Assembly: GCA_949825065.1 (NCBI GenBank)
Contig: OX463855.1
Span: forward strand, 40,434,301-40,498,300
Source: Odontocerum albicorne
Taxonomy: Eukaryota > Arthropoda > Insecta > Trichoptera > Odontoceridae
Direction of reading: 5' to 3'
DNA: 64,000 nucleotides
Each line of letters starts with the position of its first letter. Position 1 is the first letter of the stretch. Position numbers and translations under genes: made by a program. Under the pieces are notes generated by a model. The model saw only the letters and a list, made by a program, of their open reading frames with translations. It was not told the DNA's origin and did not search any database. Of the stretch, positions 52,145 through 62,589 are shown piece by piece.

Positions 52145-53135
52145 CAAGTATTTTAGTAGCAGCTGTGATATATGGGAGTGAAACGTGGACGTAGAAAAAT
52201 ACTAAAAAGAGTCAAATAATGCTGAAGAAATGCGTGCGCTTAAAATAATACATGTGGTGACAATATATTAAATGAAGTGATAAGGGATGAATGTGAACTT
52301 AAGGCTGATGTGTTGAGTAAGGTGGAGAAGGGCACGCTGAGATAGTTTGGGAACATAGAACGAATGAATGACGAAAATCGGAAATATCAAATATATAGTG
52401 TAAATATGAGTAGAAAACGTATTAGAGGAAGACCAAGGAAAGTATGGTTAGATCAAATATATTTTCTTCTTCTTCTTCCTCTTCTTTTAGGCATGTTGGC
52501 CTGTTATGGTCCTGCATCATCATTTCCCTCTTGTGACGTCGACTGCCAGCTGTCTTTCCATCTTTTGGGAGGTCGTCCTGGAGGTCTGCTTGTTGGGGGA
52601 TACTGTCCCTGATCATTCTTACACGGCTCTTGGTTCCGCCATTCTGGATATATGTTCGTTCCAGAACCTTCTTCTCTGTCGTCCCTATCTGACAATATCT
52701 ACAACTTTGCACATCCTTCGGATTTCTGTGTTTCGTACTCTATCACGAAGGGGGTTTCCAGCGATATTCCTGAGTACCTTCATTTCGCTGGTTCGAAGGA
52801 GATTTTTGGTTCTGACAGTGTCGGCTCTGGACTCGATGCTATATGTCAATATGGGACGGACACAGGTCTTGTATATCCTCACCTTGCTTTGGATATTCAT
52901 ATACTTGTTTTTTCAGATAGTGTATAGTACTTTAAACATCCGGAAATAGCTGCGGCCTATCAAATATATGATATTTTTAAAGAAGGAAATGTAAGTTAGG
53001 GAAATCGCAGGAGCTGTATCAGAAATTGTATATATAGATGTAGAAAAGGCGAAAAAAAATATTTCGCAAAAGGAATGTCTGGCACTCTATCCTTTCTACC
53101 GACCCCAATAGGGAGACGGTGTGATAGTATGTAAG
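52145..53135 (+). mobile_element. Line-D copy interrupted by RTE-G
   Basis: 52145-52462 contains the block from tatgggagtgaaacgtggac to gaagaccaaggaaagtatgg. 52959-53135 continues with the 3' end (tgtaagttagggaaatcgca, gtagaaaaggcgaaa, ctttctaccgaccccaatag). The reading frame is broken. Confidence 0.7.
52463..52958 (-). mobile_element. RTE-G LINE insertion with 11-bp target duplication
   Basis: Minus frames give VRIYKTCVRPILTYSIESRA, DTVRTKNLLRTSEMKVLRNI, LRDRVRNTEIRRMCKVV, then a shifted RPPGRPPKRWKDSWQST. The end is a run of Glu codons from a (GAA)n-type tail at 52463-52480. The duplication atcaaatatat occurs at 52452-52462 and 52959-52969. It is 5'-truncated. The clear duplication shows a true retrotransposition event. 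Confidence 0.85.
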
Positions 53136-53514
53136 TAAGAAAATATAGCAAACACTCTTCAAAATGTCTGAATCACCAATTTAGATATGTCGAAGGATAC
53201 CCATACGAAAAAAATATGTAAACAGCTTGCATTATAAAAAAAACATGGTCGTAATAAGTCGTATAAATATAGAAACTTGTAGATTACTACGACAGGATAT
53301 GGCACCGCTTAGACTGTGGTTTTCACCGTTCGTAGTATCGTAAATCGAGAAGCTATCAAAAATATATTAATGAACCTATTTATTACAACAGCCTGGCAAT
53401 AATAAGGAAGAACAGAGGCTTCTTTAGGGTGGGCAATCAGTCGGGCCCCAATTTTCATTCAGATTTTTTTATAATAGTTGCAGTATTTTTGTAATTGTTT
53501 TGTTTCTTTCTTCA

Positions 53515-54066
53515 TTTATTTTTTATTTATTTAACACTTTTATTATAAATACAATTTGGCGGGCTTATTGCCAGGCGGCAATCAGTTCCAACCAACCAGA
53601 CAAAAGTAAATGAAGCAAGTTACGCGGTCGCATAAATCATTCAAATGACTATCCATCCCCACGAAATTCATCAACACATACGTGAGCATATGCCCATGAA
53701 CCCCACAAAGACGGACAATCACCCGAACATTATTTTTCATATAAAGTGAGATATCATCAATCAAAAGGAAAGGATGGTGGAGAGGAAAGGAAAAATAGGG
53801 AATGAAACACGTTATTTTACTGACTAGAAATTAAGAGTTTTTTCAGCCGCTTATTAAAGCATGCCAAGGACGGAGGGAGTCTTATATTGGTTTGTAACTG
53901 ATTCCAAAGTCTCACTGCATGACCAGTAAAGGACGACGTAAAAAAAGAGGAGCGGTGAACTTGAAATGCCAATGGACAATCTCTGTTTAAGCGTAGCGCT
54001 AATCCATAATTGGAAAGACACTGAAAATGTTCGGCGAGATAAGAGGGAGCGGCGGGACAGTTCAGG
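53515..54066 (-). mobile_element. Line-A LINE 3' end
   Basis: Nearly collinear with 1095-1600: tail (ttattgccaggcggcaatca inverse), UTR, and RT end (LKQRLSIGISSSPLLF, CSETLESVTNQYKT). It is cut at about 54067 by a Line-B tail. Confidence 0.7.
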
Positions 54067-54190
54067 ATATTTTTTATTTATTTTACACATGACAATAAAT
54101 ATACGCCATTTGTGAAAAAAACAACAGGTAATTTAATTTGGACACTCAATTTTAATGGATCTGGGTTTGTTGCCTTTCATTTGTCGTGTC
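54067..54190 (-). mobile_element. Line-B 3' tail
   Basis: Inverse terminal block: ttatttattttacacatgac, aacaacaggtaatttaattt, ggatctgggtttgttgcctt. Confidence 0.7.
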
Positions 54191-54349
54191 ATAACATCTC
54201 TAAATAAAGGATTTTCAAACAAAATGTGACAAGTCTGGTTCGCTCAGCATTTTAGAGCAGTGCTCAACATTTCGTTTTTCAAGCTTATACACTAAAACTG
54301 TTTTAAGTTATGGATTGAAACTAAATGGCAACAAAGGTGAAATATTGGT

Positions 54350-54408
54350 TGGAAGAGATTGCCGCCTGGCAATAAGTCCGCCAGATTGTATTTGCAATAA
54401 AAGTGTCA
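54350..54408 (+). mobile_element. Line-A 3' tail
   Basis: ggttggaagagattgccgcc, tggcaataagtccgccagat and tgcaataaaagtg in one piece. The 61-bp minisatellite begins at its last base. Confidence 0.65.
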
Positions 54409-54965
54409 CAGGTCTTGCCTAGTGAAGTAGTTCTCCTTATCGATAAAATGGTACGTTTATGGATTGTCACAGGTCTTGCCTAGTGAAGTAGTTCTCTTTA
54501 TCGATAAAATGACAATTTTATGGATTGTCACAGGTCTTGCCTAGTGAAGTAGTTCTCTTTATTGATAAAATGGCAAGTTTATGGATTGTCACAGGTCTTG
54601 CCTAGTGAAGTAGTTCTCTTTATCGATAAAATGGCAAGTTTATGGATTGTCACAGGTCTTGCCTAGTGAAGTAGTTCTCCTTATCGATAAAATGGCAAGT
54701 TTATGGATTGTCACAGATATTGCCTAGTGAAGTAGTTCCCTTTATCGATAAAATGGCAAGTTTATGGATTGTCACAGGTCTTGCCTAGTGAAGTAGTTCT
54801 CTTTATCGATAAAATGGCAAGTTTATGGATTGCCACAGGTCTTGCCTAGTGAAGTAGTTCTCTTTATCGATAAAATGGCAAGTTTATGGATTGTCACAGG
54901 TCTTGCCTAGTGAAGTACGAGTTCTCATTATAGATAAAATGGTCAGTTTATGGATTGTTATATAT
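54407..54965. repeat. 61-bp minisatellite, 9 units, with TATCGATA sites
   Basis: The unit is gtcacaggtcttgcctagtg plus aagtagttctctttatcgat and aaaatggcaagtttatggatt. Seven of nine units hold the perfect palindrome ttatcgataa; one reads attgat and the last tagat. The last unit also has gaagtacgagttc where the others have gaagtagttc. Confidence 0.93.
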
Positions 54966-55584
54966 TCGTTGTTCTCCTCGGTTTGCTCTTCAATTAAAAC
55001 TATTTAAATTGTTAATGTTGTAATGTGGAACAGTAAAAAGATTTTTTTTTAAACTATCTTTTCCACATCACAAACCATTTATTCCATTAGAGACAAATTG
55101 TCGTTTAGGCAAAACAGCTTTTTACGTCTTCCGCTGCACTACTATAGCTCGACCAAAGCACACTAGTTTGTATCCAGCCTCTCTGAATAGCAGTCTACCC
55201 ATAGGCATATCTTTATAGAGAGCAGAGATTACGGTCCATCGATTCCTAATACACTACATACACATGTAGACAGTGTTACATCGTTGCCAATTTCCGCACA
55301 AAACCCGTTGAGGCGGAATAGTGGTTTTTTTTTACACTATAAAAAAGTGGCCAATCCAGTCAGTCTCCTGTACGACATCCGCAGAGCACGGAGACGACGG
55401 CGGATGTTAAATCCGCTATACAGGCAGCCAGCGCCTGAAGCCAATGTGCTGCGCAACACTAGAGGAAAGGTGGAAACGAAAGATATTGAATACTGGACCA
55501 GCACAAAGAACAATTAATTTATTACAGACGCTCTGCCATGATCTACTGTTAGATACTTTCAATAGGACTTATATACATACATAC
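54966..55584. other. No recognisable gene
   Basis: A modest open frame at 55284-55517 encodes a basic RRARRRRRMLNPLYRQP stretch; no domain assigned. GC content is higher at 55370-55460. It may be a fragment of an element not otherwise represented here. Confidence 0.35.
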
Positions 55585-56045
55585 TATACATCACGCCATT
55601 TCCCTGTTGTGGTACACAAAGAGGATATATCACTTACGCTTTCATATCCCATCACATATCTTTCACCTCTTCTACATTATCATTCTGGAATAAAGATATA
55701 CACATACGTGTGTATGTTACAATATTTCATCACGTTATTTCCCTGTCGAGGAAGGCAGAGGAGATAGAGTGCCAGACTTTCCTATTTCGATAAACACTCT
55801 TAGCCTTTTCTACATCCATACATCCTCTCATACAACTTATTCAATTATTCCGATTTTCTAAGTTTCCTTGTCTCAGGATATAATTTACTTGATCCAACCC
55901 TATTTTCTTGGTCTTACTCAAATTGGCACTATACATATCTGTTTAGTACATTTTTCTTAATTTATTCGTTCCAAATACCCAAACCATCTTAACGTATACT
56001 TGTCTTCATCTTACTTAACACATCAGCCTTAAGTTCACATTCATA
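55585..56045 (-). mobile_element. Line-D, two nested or tandem 3' parts
   Basis: The terminal block appears twice: catcacgccatttccctgtt at 55588 and catcacgttatttccctgtc at 55730. The second continues through acttgatccaaccctatttt to cttaacacatcagccttaag, up to the GHVERM/ECELK region. Confidence 0.65.
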
Positions 56046-56053
56046 TCCAAAAA

Positions 56054-56678
56054 TTGATTGTGAAAATAATCAATAAACTTCCTACTCGGTATCCCACGAC
56101 GGAGCTTTTCAGAGAGTATCAGGTCCTGAACATAGCCAATTTACATCTCAAACCCATTCTCTGGCACTACCATCGAGAGGAGGGGAAGATGCAGACTCAG
56201 CAGACACACATGACACGCATGGCAACTAATGGAATGTTCACCATCCCTAGAGTTAAAACCTCTTTTGCCCAAAGGCAATATGCTTATTTGGCTCCCATTA
56301 CATACAATGGCGTGCCGACTTCAATAAGGGTAAAGGTAGGAAAACCATTTAGACAGTCGATCGGAGCGTGGTTGTTATTGCGACAGGATTTTGAGTACTT
56401 TCAGGATGAATGACGAGTGGGAACGATTTGTGTGAGCTCGTGAGTGTGGGTTTCTTCTTGTTGTATTAATTTTGGTTGTTTTTGTATTTGTGTTTCTGCG
56501 TATTTTTTTTTTTTAATTTTAATTTTTATTCTTATGATTGTGTGCGGTATATTGTGGAATGAATATTTTTGGTCTTTCTGGAGTGATGATGTGTGAGGAG
56601 TTGAATTTCACAAGATGTTTCCAGTTGTAGTTGAGTGTCACTGTTTATCAGGTTGATGAGAGCCTGGAATAGGAATAG
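56054..56678 (+). mobile_element. Line-B LINE, best RT C-terminus
   Basis: The plus frame to 56413 is open for 119 codons: KIINKLPTRYPTTELFREYQ, VLNIANLHLKPILWHYHREE, MTRMATNGMFTIPRVKTSF, YAYLAPITYNGVPTSI and FRQSIGAWLLLRQDFEYFQD. It has the LP..yPTt.LF.e..vl.i..L....L..yHr order of CR1/Jockey ORF2 ends. The stop is followed by the UTR. It resumes at 57010 after the RTE-I insertion. Confidence 0.8.
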
Positions 56679-56996
56679 AGCTTAGGAATTTCCTGGAGAG
56701 ACCGCATCACAAATGAAGAGGTTCTCCAACGAATCGAAGGAGGAAGGCACCTGCTCAGGATCCTGTCCGAAAGGCGTGCAAGATGGATCGGTCATATAAT
56801 ACGACAAGAGGGCCTCTTGCATGCCATAATGGAGGGCATGACCGAGGGGACAAACTCTAGGGGACGCCCACGCCGAGAGTACCTGGTGGACCTGTTGGTG
56901 GACGTGCGCTGCTCAACATACACAGACTTAAAAAGAGCCGCACAGGACAGGGGGGAATGGAGGAGAAGAGTTCAAATTGCTGTAAACCAGTCTTAG
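56679..56996 (+). pseudogene. RTE-I LINE C-terminus inserted in Line-B UTR
   Basis: An uninterrupted frame of about 105 codons contains ISWRDRITNEEVLQRI, HLLRILSERRARWIGHIIRQ, EGLLHAIMEGMTEG, RGRPRREYLVDLLVDV and AAQDRGEWRRRVQIAVNQS, then TAG. This is the WrDr.tN..vl.ri, ..R..rWiGH..R...l....EG...G...rGRPr order of RTE-like ORF2, ending DR..WR. Other Line-B copies read gatgagaatgtgcaacgggg straight through, so this is a ~350-bp insertion. It is the cleanest coding remnant among the RTE pieces. Confidence 0.75.
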
Positions 56997-57009
56997 GACT
57001 GCAACCACG

Positions 57010-57265
57010 GAAGAGAGCATGCAACGGGGTTTTGTTTTTGTGTAATCAAAAATCGGAAAAAAAGTATCGATTTATTTTTTCATGCTAAATATCCTCAGTG
57101 AGATACAGGCAAAAGCCTAGTTTACTGGGGATACGACAAATGAAAGGCAACAAACCCAGATCCATTAAAATTGTATGTCCAAATCAAATTACCTGTTGTT
57201 TTTTCGAAAATTGTGTATATTTCTTGTCATGTGTAATAATAAATAAATAAATAAATAAATATCTT
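57010..57265 (+). mobile_element. Line-B 3' end (continuation)
   Basis: Resumes at atgcaacggggttttg and runs through cagtgagatacaggcaaaag to an (AATA)n tail of about six units. Confidence 0.8.
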
Positions 57266-57274
57266 ATTTCTTCA

Positions 57275-57785
57275 TTCAGTATTCAGTCTCTGTGTATTAT
57301 TCCCAATGCACGCATTACTACAGTATTTATTCGGCACGCTTCAGTCTTTTTCCACGTCCACGTTTCACCAAAATACAATTGTAGTCATCTTAGCAGATTT
57401 TGATTCTGTCCAGTTTTTTTTTCCTACTCAGTCTTGATAAAATATATATTCCCAAATCTGCATACTCGTACAGACTGGACTTAAATTGAATGTACACACA
57501 TACTATACATACCATCACGAAATTTCCCTCCCGAGAAAGACATACACGATAGAGCGCCAGACTATACTATTAAAAAAGATACATCCTTCGTCTATTCTAC
57601 ATCAATACACTTTTTACTACAAATTCTACGATTTCTCTCACTTACTAATACATACGTTTCTTTCTATCAAAATACTTGATCTAACAATATTTTCTTCGGT
57701 ATTCCATTCACACGCATTCCAGTCACATTTGCACTTTATCAAAATAATATCAACCTTCTTATTATACTTGAGAAAATGTAGGATG
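57275..57785 (-). mobile_element. Line-D pieces
   Basis: 57275-57475 covers the DRIRN to YGSETW region (gcacgcattactacagtatt, tttttccacgtccacgtttc). 57495-57785 starts again at the 3' terminus (taccatcacgaaatttccct) and proceeds to the GRPRK region. They are from two copies. Confidence 0.55.
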
Positions 57786-59150
57786 GCCCCTGTGACATTT
57801 GAAATGTCATGTCTCAAAGGGATGGGGTAAAAACGTTTTTTTTACAAATCGAATCGTTTTTTTATAAATCGAAAAATGGTTTTTCTCTGAACTGGCGTTT
57901 TAATTCCTAATTTTCATTATACTGACTTTCTAATGTATTGTATGATTTGTATATATCTTCAAATAGGCAAAGATCCACTATGAATTAATACTAATTACGA
58001 ACATTTAATTTACCCCATCCCTAGCCAATGCAGACTAACGTAGTGACTTTTGACAAACGTCACCAAATATTATTTGATTTTAACAAACTGCCACATTTTT
58101 ACTAATTTGTAACAAGATGTATTAATTTGTCATTATTGTTAGTTTTATGTAACGAATTTGCCTAAATAACCTGCTATTTATTAGAATCGAGGCTTATATT
58201 AAAGTTGATAAAATAATTAAAATTACTGAACGTCGTTACAAGGTTGAATTGGGGCAAATTTGTGAACTGTCACAGGGACCACGCTACAGTTTCTCAAGTA
58301 GAATAAGCTTCTATTAACGCATTGATAAAATAATTAAATACAACAACCTTTTTTCCCTATATAACCTTAAATATATGTTCCACTGTTATGTCAATCTACT
58401 TGGTTTAATTACGGTAATATTTTGATACATACATGCATACATATTACTAAAATATACATAATTTATAAATAAATCATTAATTCAAACAATTACTTTGTAT
58501 TTATAAATACTGTTTTATTGTATTTTCATGTCTGTTTAAGATTAATTTTGTCAATAATTTGAAGTATTTAAATTAACTGGTAAAATCCACTGTTACGTTG
58601 TGAATTAATTAAATAAATAAATATTTAGTTGTCTTGTTACTATTTATCCATCCATTCATTACACATGCCCAAACTATCACATCTTGCTATTCTTCATCGT
58701 ACTAAAATTATATTTTTAAAAACCCAATTACATAACTGAATTCTAACGCTATTCATATTATAACATACATCGATCGCTCTTTCTCTTTAGTTTCAAAGGT
58801 AAACGTGCAGTAAGACATATTGGACAAGAGAAAAAGTAATGAATGGAAAGGCTAGGCTCTCGAACTGAGTGGGGTTATTACAGATTACCCAATCCGCAAT
58901 TACCCGATTGCCAGGCAGGTAGAAGAGTAGGTAGCTGATACCAGAGTACATGTCCATGTAAAACTACCGTTCTGCAGACAGAATACGTGTATCAATCGGC
59001 TGGAGCCGATGCTGATGGCTACTTCTTGGCGCGCCACCAATCTTGGGTTACGCAGCTTCCTAAACATTTATTCACAAACAACATTTCCGATGTAAAGATA
59101 AAGATCTAAGAATAAATTTGCGCAATCCAAAGTCATGGATATAGAAAAGT
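57786..59150. other. Largely unrecognised, AT-rich
   Basis: 57775-57840 and 58260-58290 share the wording ggcccctgtgacattt / gaactgtcacagggaccac, suggesting outer arms of one ~510-bp element (inverted catctgt..-type ends: tgtaggatggcccctgtgac near 57775 and tcacagggaccacgctacag near 58267). No coding sequence is seen. A Line-D scrap (catccattcattacacatgc) is at 58650. Confidence 0.35.
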
Positions 59151-59331
59151 ATGAAAGATTAAGTAAATATGATGTATGAATCAACAATGAAAGATTAAAC
59201 CAAGTTATAAAAATATTTCTGCTGTTTATGTGGTATTTTCTCAGACGATGGAAGAGTTAAGAGGGATATTGAATGGCGTGTAACGATAGGATACAAAAAC
59301 AATGGGGCACTAAAATACATATACTCGAACC

Positions 59332-59547
59332 GAACATTCGAGGTGCATGGCTGCGCGGTATCGCACTGGACTTCCGTGTGGAAGGTCGTTGATTCTAATT
59401 CCGCGCTATTCTACTCCCTTTGGATGACACAGGATTTTTTTCCTGCTAGTATTCGGGGGTATAAGAATACCTATGACTTTGGTCACATTTATTCTTTCGA
59501 ATAGCGAGGGGATCCTCGCCTATGAGGCTCACCAACGACGATGATCG
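59332..59547 (+). mobile_element. SINE-3 with target duplication
   Basis: About 216 bp flanked by actcgaacc (59323-59331 and 59548-59556). The head gcatggctgcgcggtatcgc and ggtcgttgattctaattccg fit degenerate boxes A and B. The body includes ttcgggggtataagaatacc. It has no homology to SINE-1 beyond the promoter boxes. Confidence 0.65.
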
Positions 59548-59664
59548 ACTCGAACCAGACTATATAAAAATCTGCATAGTTGATGAGTCCATAATGGTAA
59601 TTAATATCAATTTTGATGTATGGGTGCTAAACGTGGATATATAACAAGACTAATTAGAGCCAAC

Positions 59665-60424
59665 CCCTCCGTCCACTTCTCCCCCTCCTCCTTTACCTCC
59701 TCGTCGGTTAAAAACCTTTTTCCACCCATGTGCAGCTTCAGGGAGGTAAAGAGATAATAATCTGAAGGTGCTAGGTCAGGGGAATGCGCGAGATGGTTCA
59801 GGACATCCCATTTAAACGAGGCGAGCAGTTCCTTCATGGCGTTGGCCGTGTGTGGTCTGGCATTGTCGTGCAGCAGGCAGACTCCCTTTGTCAGCATGCC
59901 TCTCATCTTGTTCTGAATCGCCCTCCGCAATTTTTTTCGGGTCTTACAGTATCTTGCAGAGTTGATGGTCTCTCCTTGACGCATATATTCAATTAAAATT
60001 ATGCCTTGACAGTCCCAAAACACGGATGCCATGATTTTCTTGGCTGAAATTGTGGTTATGAACTTTTTGTCGGAGGGTGAAGAGGTGTGACGCCACTGTT
60101 GAGACTGCCTTTTGGTTTCAGGCGTGTAGTATGCAACCCAAGTTTCATCTCCAGTAACGATGGATCGGAGAAATTCATCTCCATGGAGTTTGCAGCGCCT
60201 CAAAAACTCTTGCCCGGCATTATTTATTTCGCACTTGGCGGGAGATTGGATTGACATTTTTCACGAAATTTGTTGTCGCGTGACACTTCTTAACGTACTG
60301 ACCTCGAACCGGTCTCGTTGCGGAGGGGAAGGGTCAGGCTACACGGAAGTGTAGCCAACATGTCGAAAATAAAATCCATCCGGTCGTGAGAGCCTCAGTA
60401 CATTTCCTTTCTGGATACGCCTCA
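59665..60424 (-). mobile_element. Mariner (DD34D) element, 3'-deleted
   Basis: The left end for its minus-strand gene is a terminal repeat at 60407-60424 (inverse of tgaggcgtatccagaaag) next to TA at 60425-60426. The other terminal repeat is missing; the element breaks into Line-D sequence at about 59665. A short non-coding leader of about 150 bp separates the repeat from the transposase remnant. Confidence 0.75.
59667..60257 (-). pseudogene. Mariner transposase, catalytic domain (DD34D)
   Basis: Counting from the methionine at 60257, Asp37 (IVTGDETWV), Asp131 (LLHDNARPH) and Asp166 (SPDLAPSDYYLF) form the triad. There are 93 and 34 residues between them, the mariner DD34D arrangement. WRHTSSPSDKKF and SVFWDCQGIILI are further family motifs. 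The N-terminal helix-turn-helix region (about 130 residues in full-length mariners of ~345) is absent. The C-terminus ends at FLTDEEVKEEGEKW and then runs into Line-D. The core is intact, so decay is by deletion and not by point mutation. Confidence 0.88.
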
Positions 60425-60690
60425 TATGACAAAATACGGAATGAAGCGATTAGGGATGAGTGTGAACTTAAGGTTGGTATGTTGAGTAAGATGAAGAGAA
60501 GCACACTGAGATGGTTTGTGCACGTGAAAGGAATGAATAAAGATAGACTAACAAAACAAATATACAAGGCGAATGGGAATGGAAGTGGAGGCACAGAAGA
60601 AAACCTTGGCACCTTAAAATTGATCAAATTCCGGAAAAAGTAAGAGTGGAGAAACTCAATAATTGAAGAGTTAAACTCATAAACCACTCA

Positions 60691-62585
60691 AGAGTTAAAA
60701 AGTAAAGATTTATAAGAAAAAAACTGTGCGATATTTGAGTAAATTGCTTGTGGATATGTGCCCAGTGACATCTTTGGTTGTAAAACAGAATCACTTTTAG
60801 TTTGAATTCATATATATGCCATTTATGGGTATATTGTCGCTTGTTGATACTGTTTTTCCATTAAAAAAAATCAAAATATGGTTGTTATGTAGTTTATGAG
60901 TTTAACTCTTCAATTAGAGACGCAAAATATGCGTAGTCTAACAGTTAACATTTATGCTAAGCAAAAGTGCACCCCAGGTTCTATTTCTGACGTATTCATA
61001 TCCGGACTGGTTTCATTCTAGGGATATTTTACATATCTGAATTTATATTTTTTAAGTTAGCAACATTGATGTATATCGACTTCTTTTTAATTCTATCGAG
61101 CTGATAAGGAAGCGATCTCGAGGTGATCGCTGTGATGTGGAAATATCGCTACACTAAATTATTTAACAAAATTGTGTCAGAACAGAATGAGGCCGAGATC
61201 TGTCCTTTCTGCATAACCCAAAAGGAATATTTTACAATTGATGATTAATTGTTTTTTTTTAATTATTATTGTGGTTATTTTATTATCACTTTTGAGGTAG
61301 ACTTCAAATTAAGACTTGGTAATTAAACAATAACAATTCGTTTAATTGAAAGTTTTAATGAACAATAGTAAAATGAGAATCACTGATTTACAACACTTGT
61401 AAATACGGGCCAAGACAGGAAACGAATCCGAGTCTCTCTCTTACATACACACAAACACCGATGACTAACTAACACATGCCCACAAATTGACAGCGCCTCG
61501 CTTCATCATCCACAATCATTTCCCATACACTGAAACACATTCATAAACTACTAACACTAACGTAATAATTACTATTGCTAGATATAGTCGACAACACGAT
61601 GCAGCATGCAATATAACTATTAAGATGTCTTCTTCTTCAATGAGGTCTAATCTTAAGTATGAACAAGAATTTGAAAAGAAAGGGGATAGTAGAGATATTT
61701 AGATGAAGTGGCCCTCCTTTCCTATCCACTTCAGATGAGTGCATACACGTGTTGGCAATCACCAGACACACACACTCAGGTTACATTCATGGAGAGTTTT
61801 ATGAATGAACTCTGGGACCGGTTGTAGAGTAAGTCGGCCGTTCTTCAGGCAGTTTGAAGTGGTGGTGTGGCGGATCGAGGAGGGAGTGCTGGTGCTGGCC
61901 GACGAGGTATAATCAAGAACGACTTTGCGATGTGAAATGTAATCGAGTATAAAGCTGCGCCGAGAAGTGTTAAAGCTATTCTGACAAAGAAAAGCCGGCG
62001 AAATAGATTCGGACGCTTACTAGAGGCAAAACTCTAAAAAAAAAAGGCTTACGGGGGTTTTCTACTCAAGATATTTAAAAAAAAAATTTTTTTACACATT
62101 TTAAGTTTAGGCATTTGAAAAAATGTTCTTAAAAGGAAATTTTTAAATTCTCAATATTTACGAAGTTATAGCTAGCTATAAATGAGGCAGCAATTACGCC
62201 GCACCGGAATGACCCAGACAATAATCTCAAAACTTTAAACGCGTTTTTATCGAAACTACTTTTTTCGACCTGGTCGACATAAAATCTCAAATTCTATCCA
62301 ACCGATTGCCTTCAAATTTGGTATGAAACATCGATAAATGTTTTTATATCGTCCCTACCTTGAAAAATTCAATACTATTCTTTAAGAGTTAAAATATTTG
62401 AAAAAAGGGTATAAAAAATATTTTTTTTTTTCAGACATCCGCCATTTTACGATTTTTTTTTCTCTTTGGTACCAACTATAACGACATTATTTCTTATCAA
62501 GAAACTATGTATGATTTTTGTTTGAGATTTACGAAAGGGATTAAATCATGTCGACCAGCTCACCCCCTTTTTTTTTTTTTTTTTT
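60691..62585. other. Largely unrecognised
   Basis: 60680 and 60900 share the phrase gagtttaactctt / aagagttaaactcat in inverted form, possibly ends of a ~250-bp element. 60920-60995 holds a SINE-2-like head (gcgtagtctaacagttaaca). 61370-62040 has mixed composition with no coding signal. 62200-62580 contains poly(A/T) runs and the phrase tttaaacgcgtttttatcga, seen nowhere else in the window. Confidence 0.35.
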
Positions 62586-62589
62586 TCAG

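Larger units (their letters stand above)
59150..60690 (+). mobile_element. Line-D copy carrying a SINE and a mariner
   Basis: Pieces lie in order: 59150-59331 (RT segment to ggggcactaaaatacatata), 59556-59664 (atctgc..cctaattaatatc, tttgatgtatgggtgctaaa, agactaattagagcc) and 60425-60690 (tatgacaaaatacggaatga, GHV block LRWFVHVKGMNKDRLTKQIY). About 55 bp expected between the last two pieces is missing together with one end of the mariner. Confidence 0.7.

Noticed and set aside
61370..62040. Possible LTR or host exon
   Set aside because: Composition differs from its surroundings, but I found neither terminal TG..CA ends with duplications nor a protein motif.
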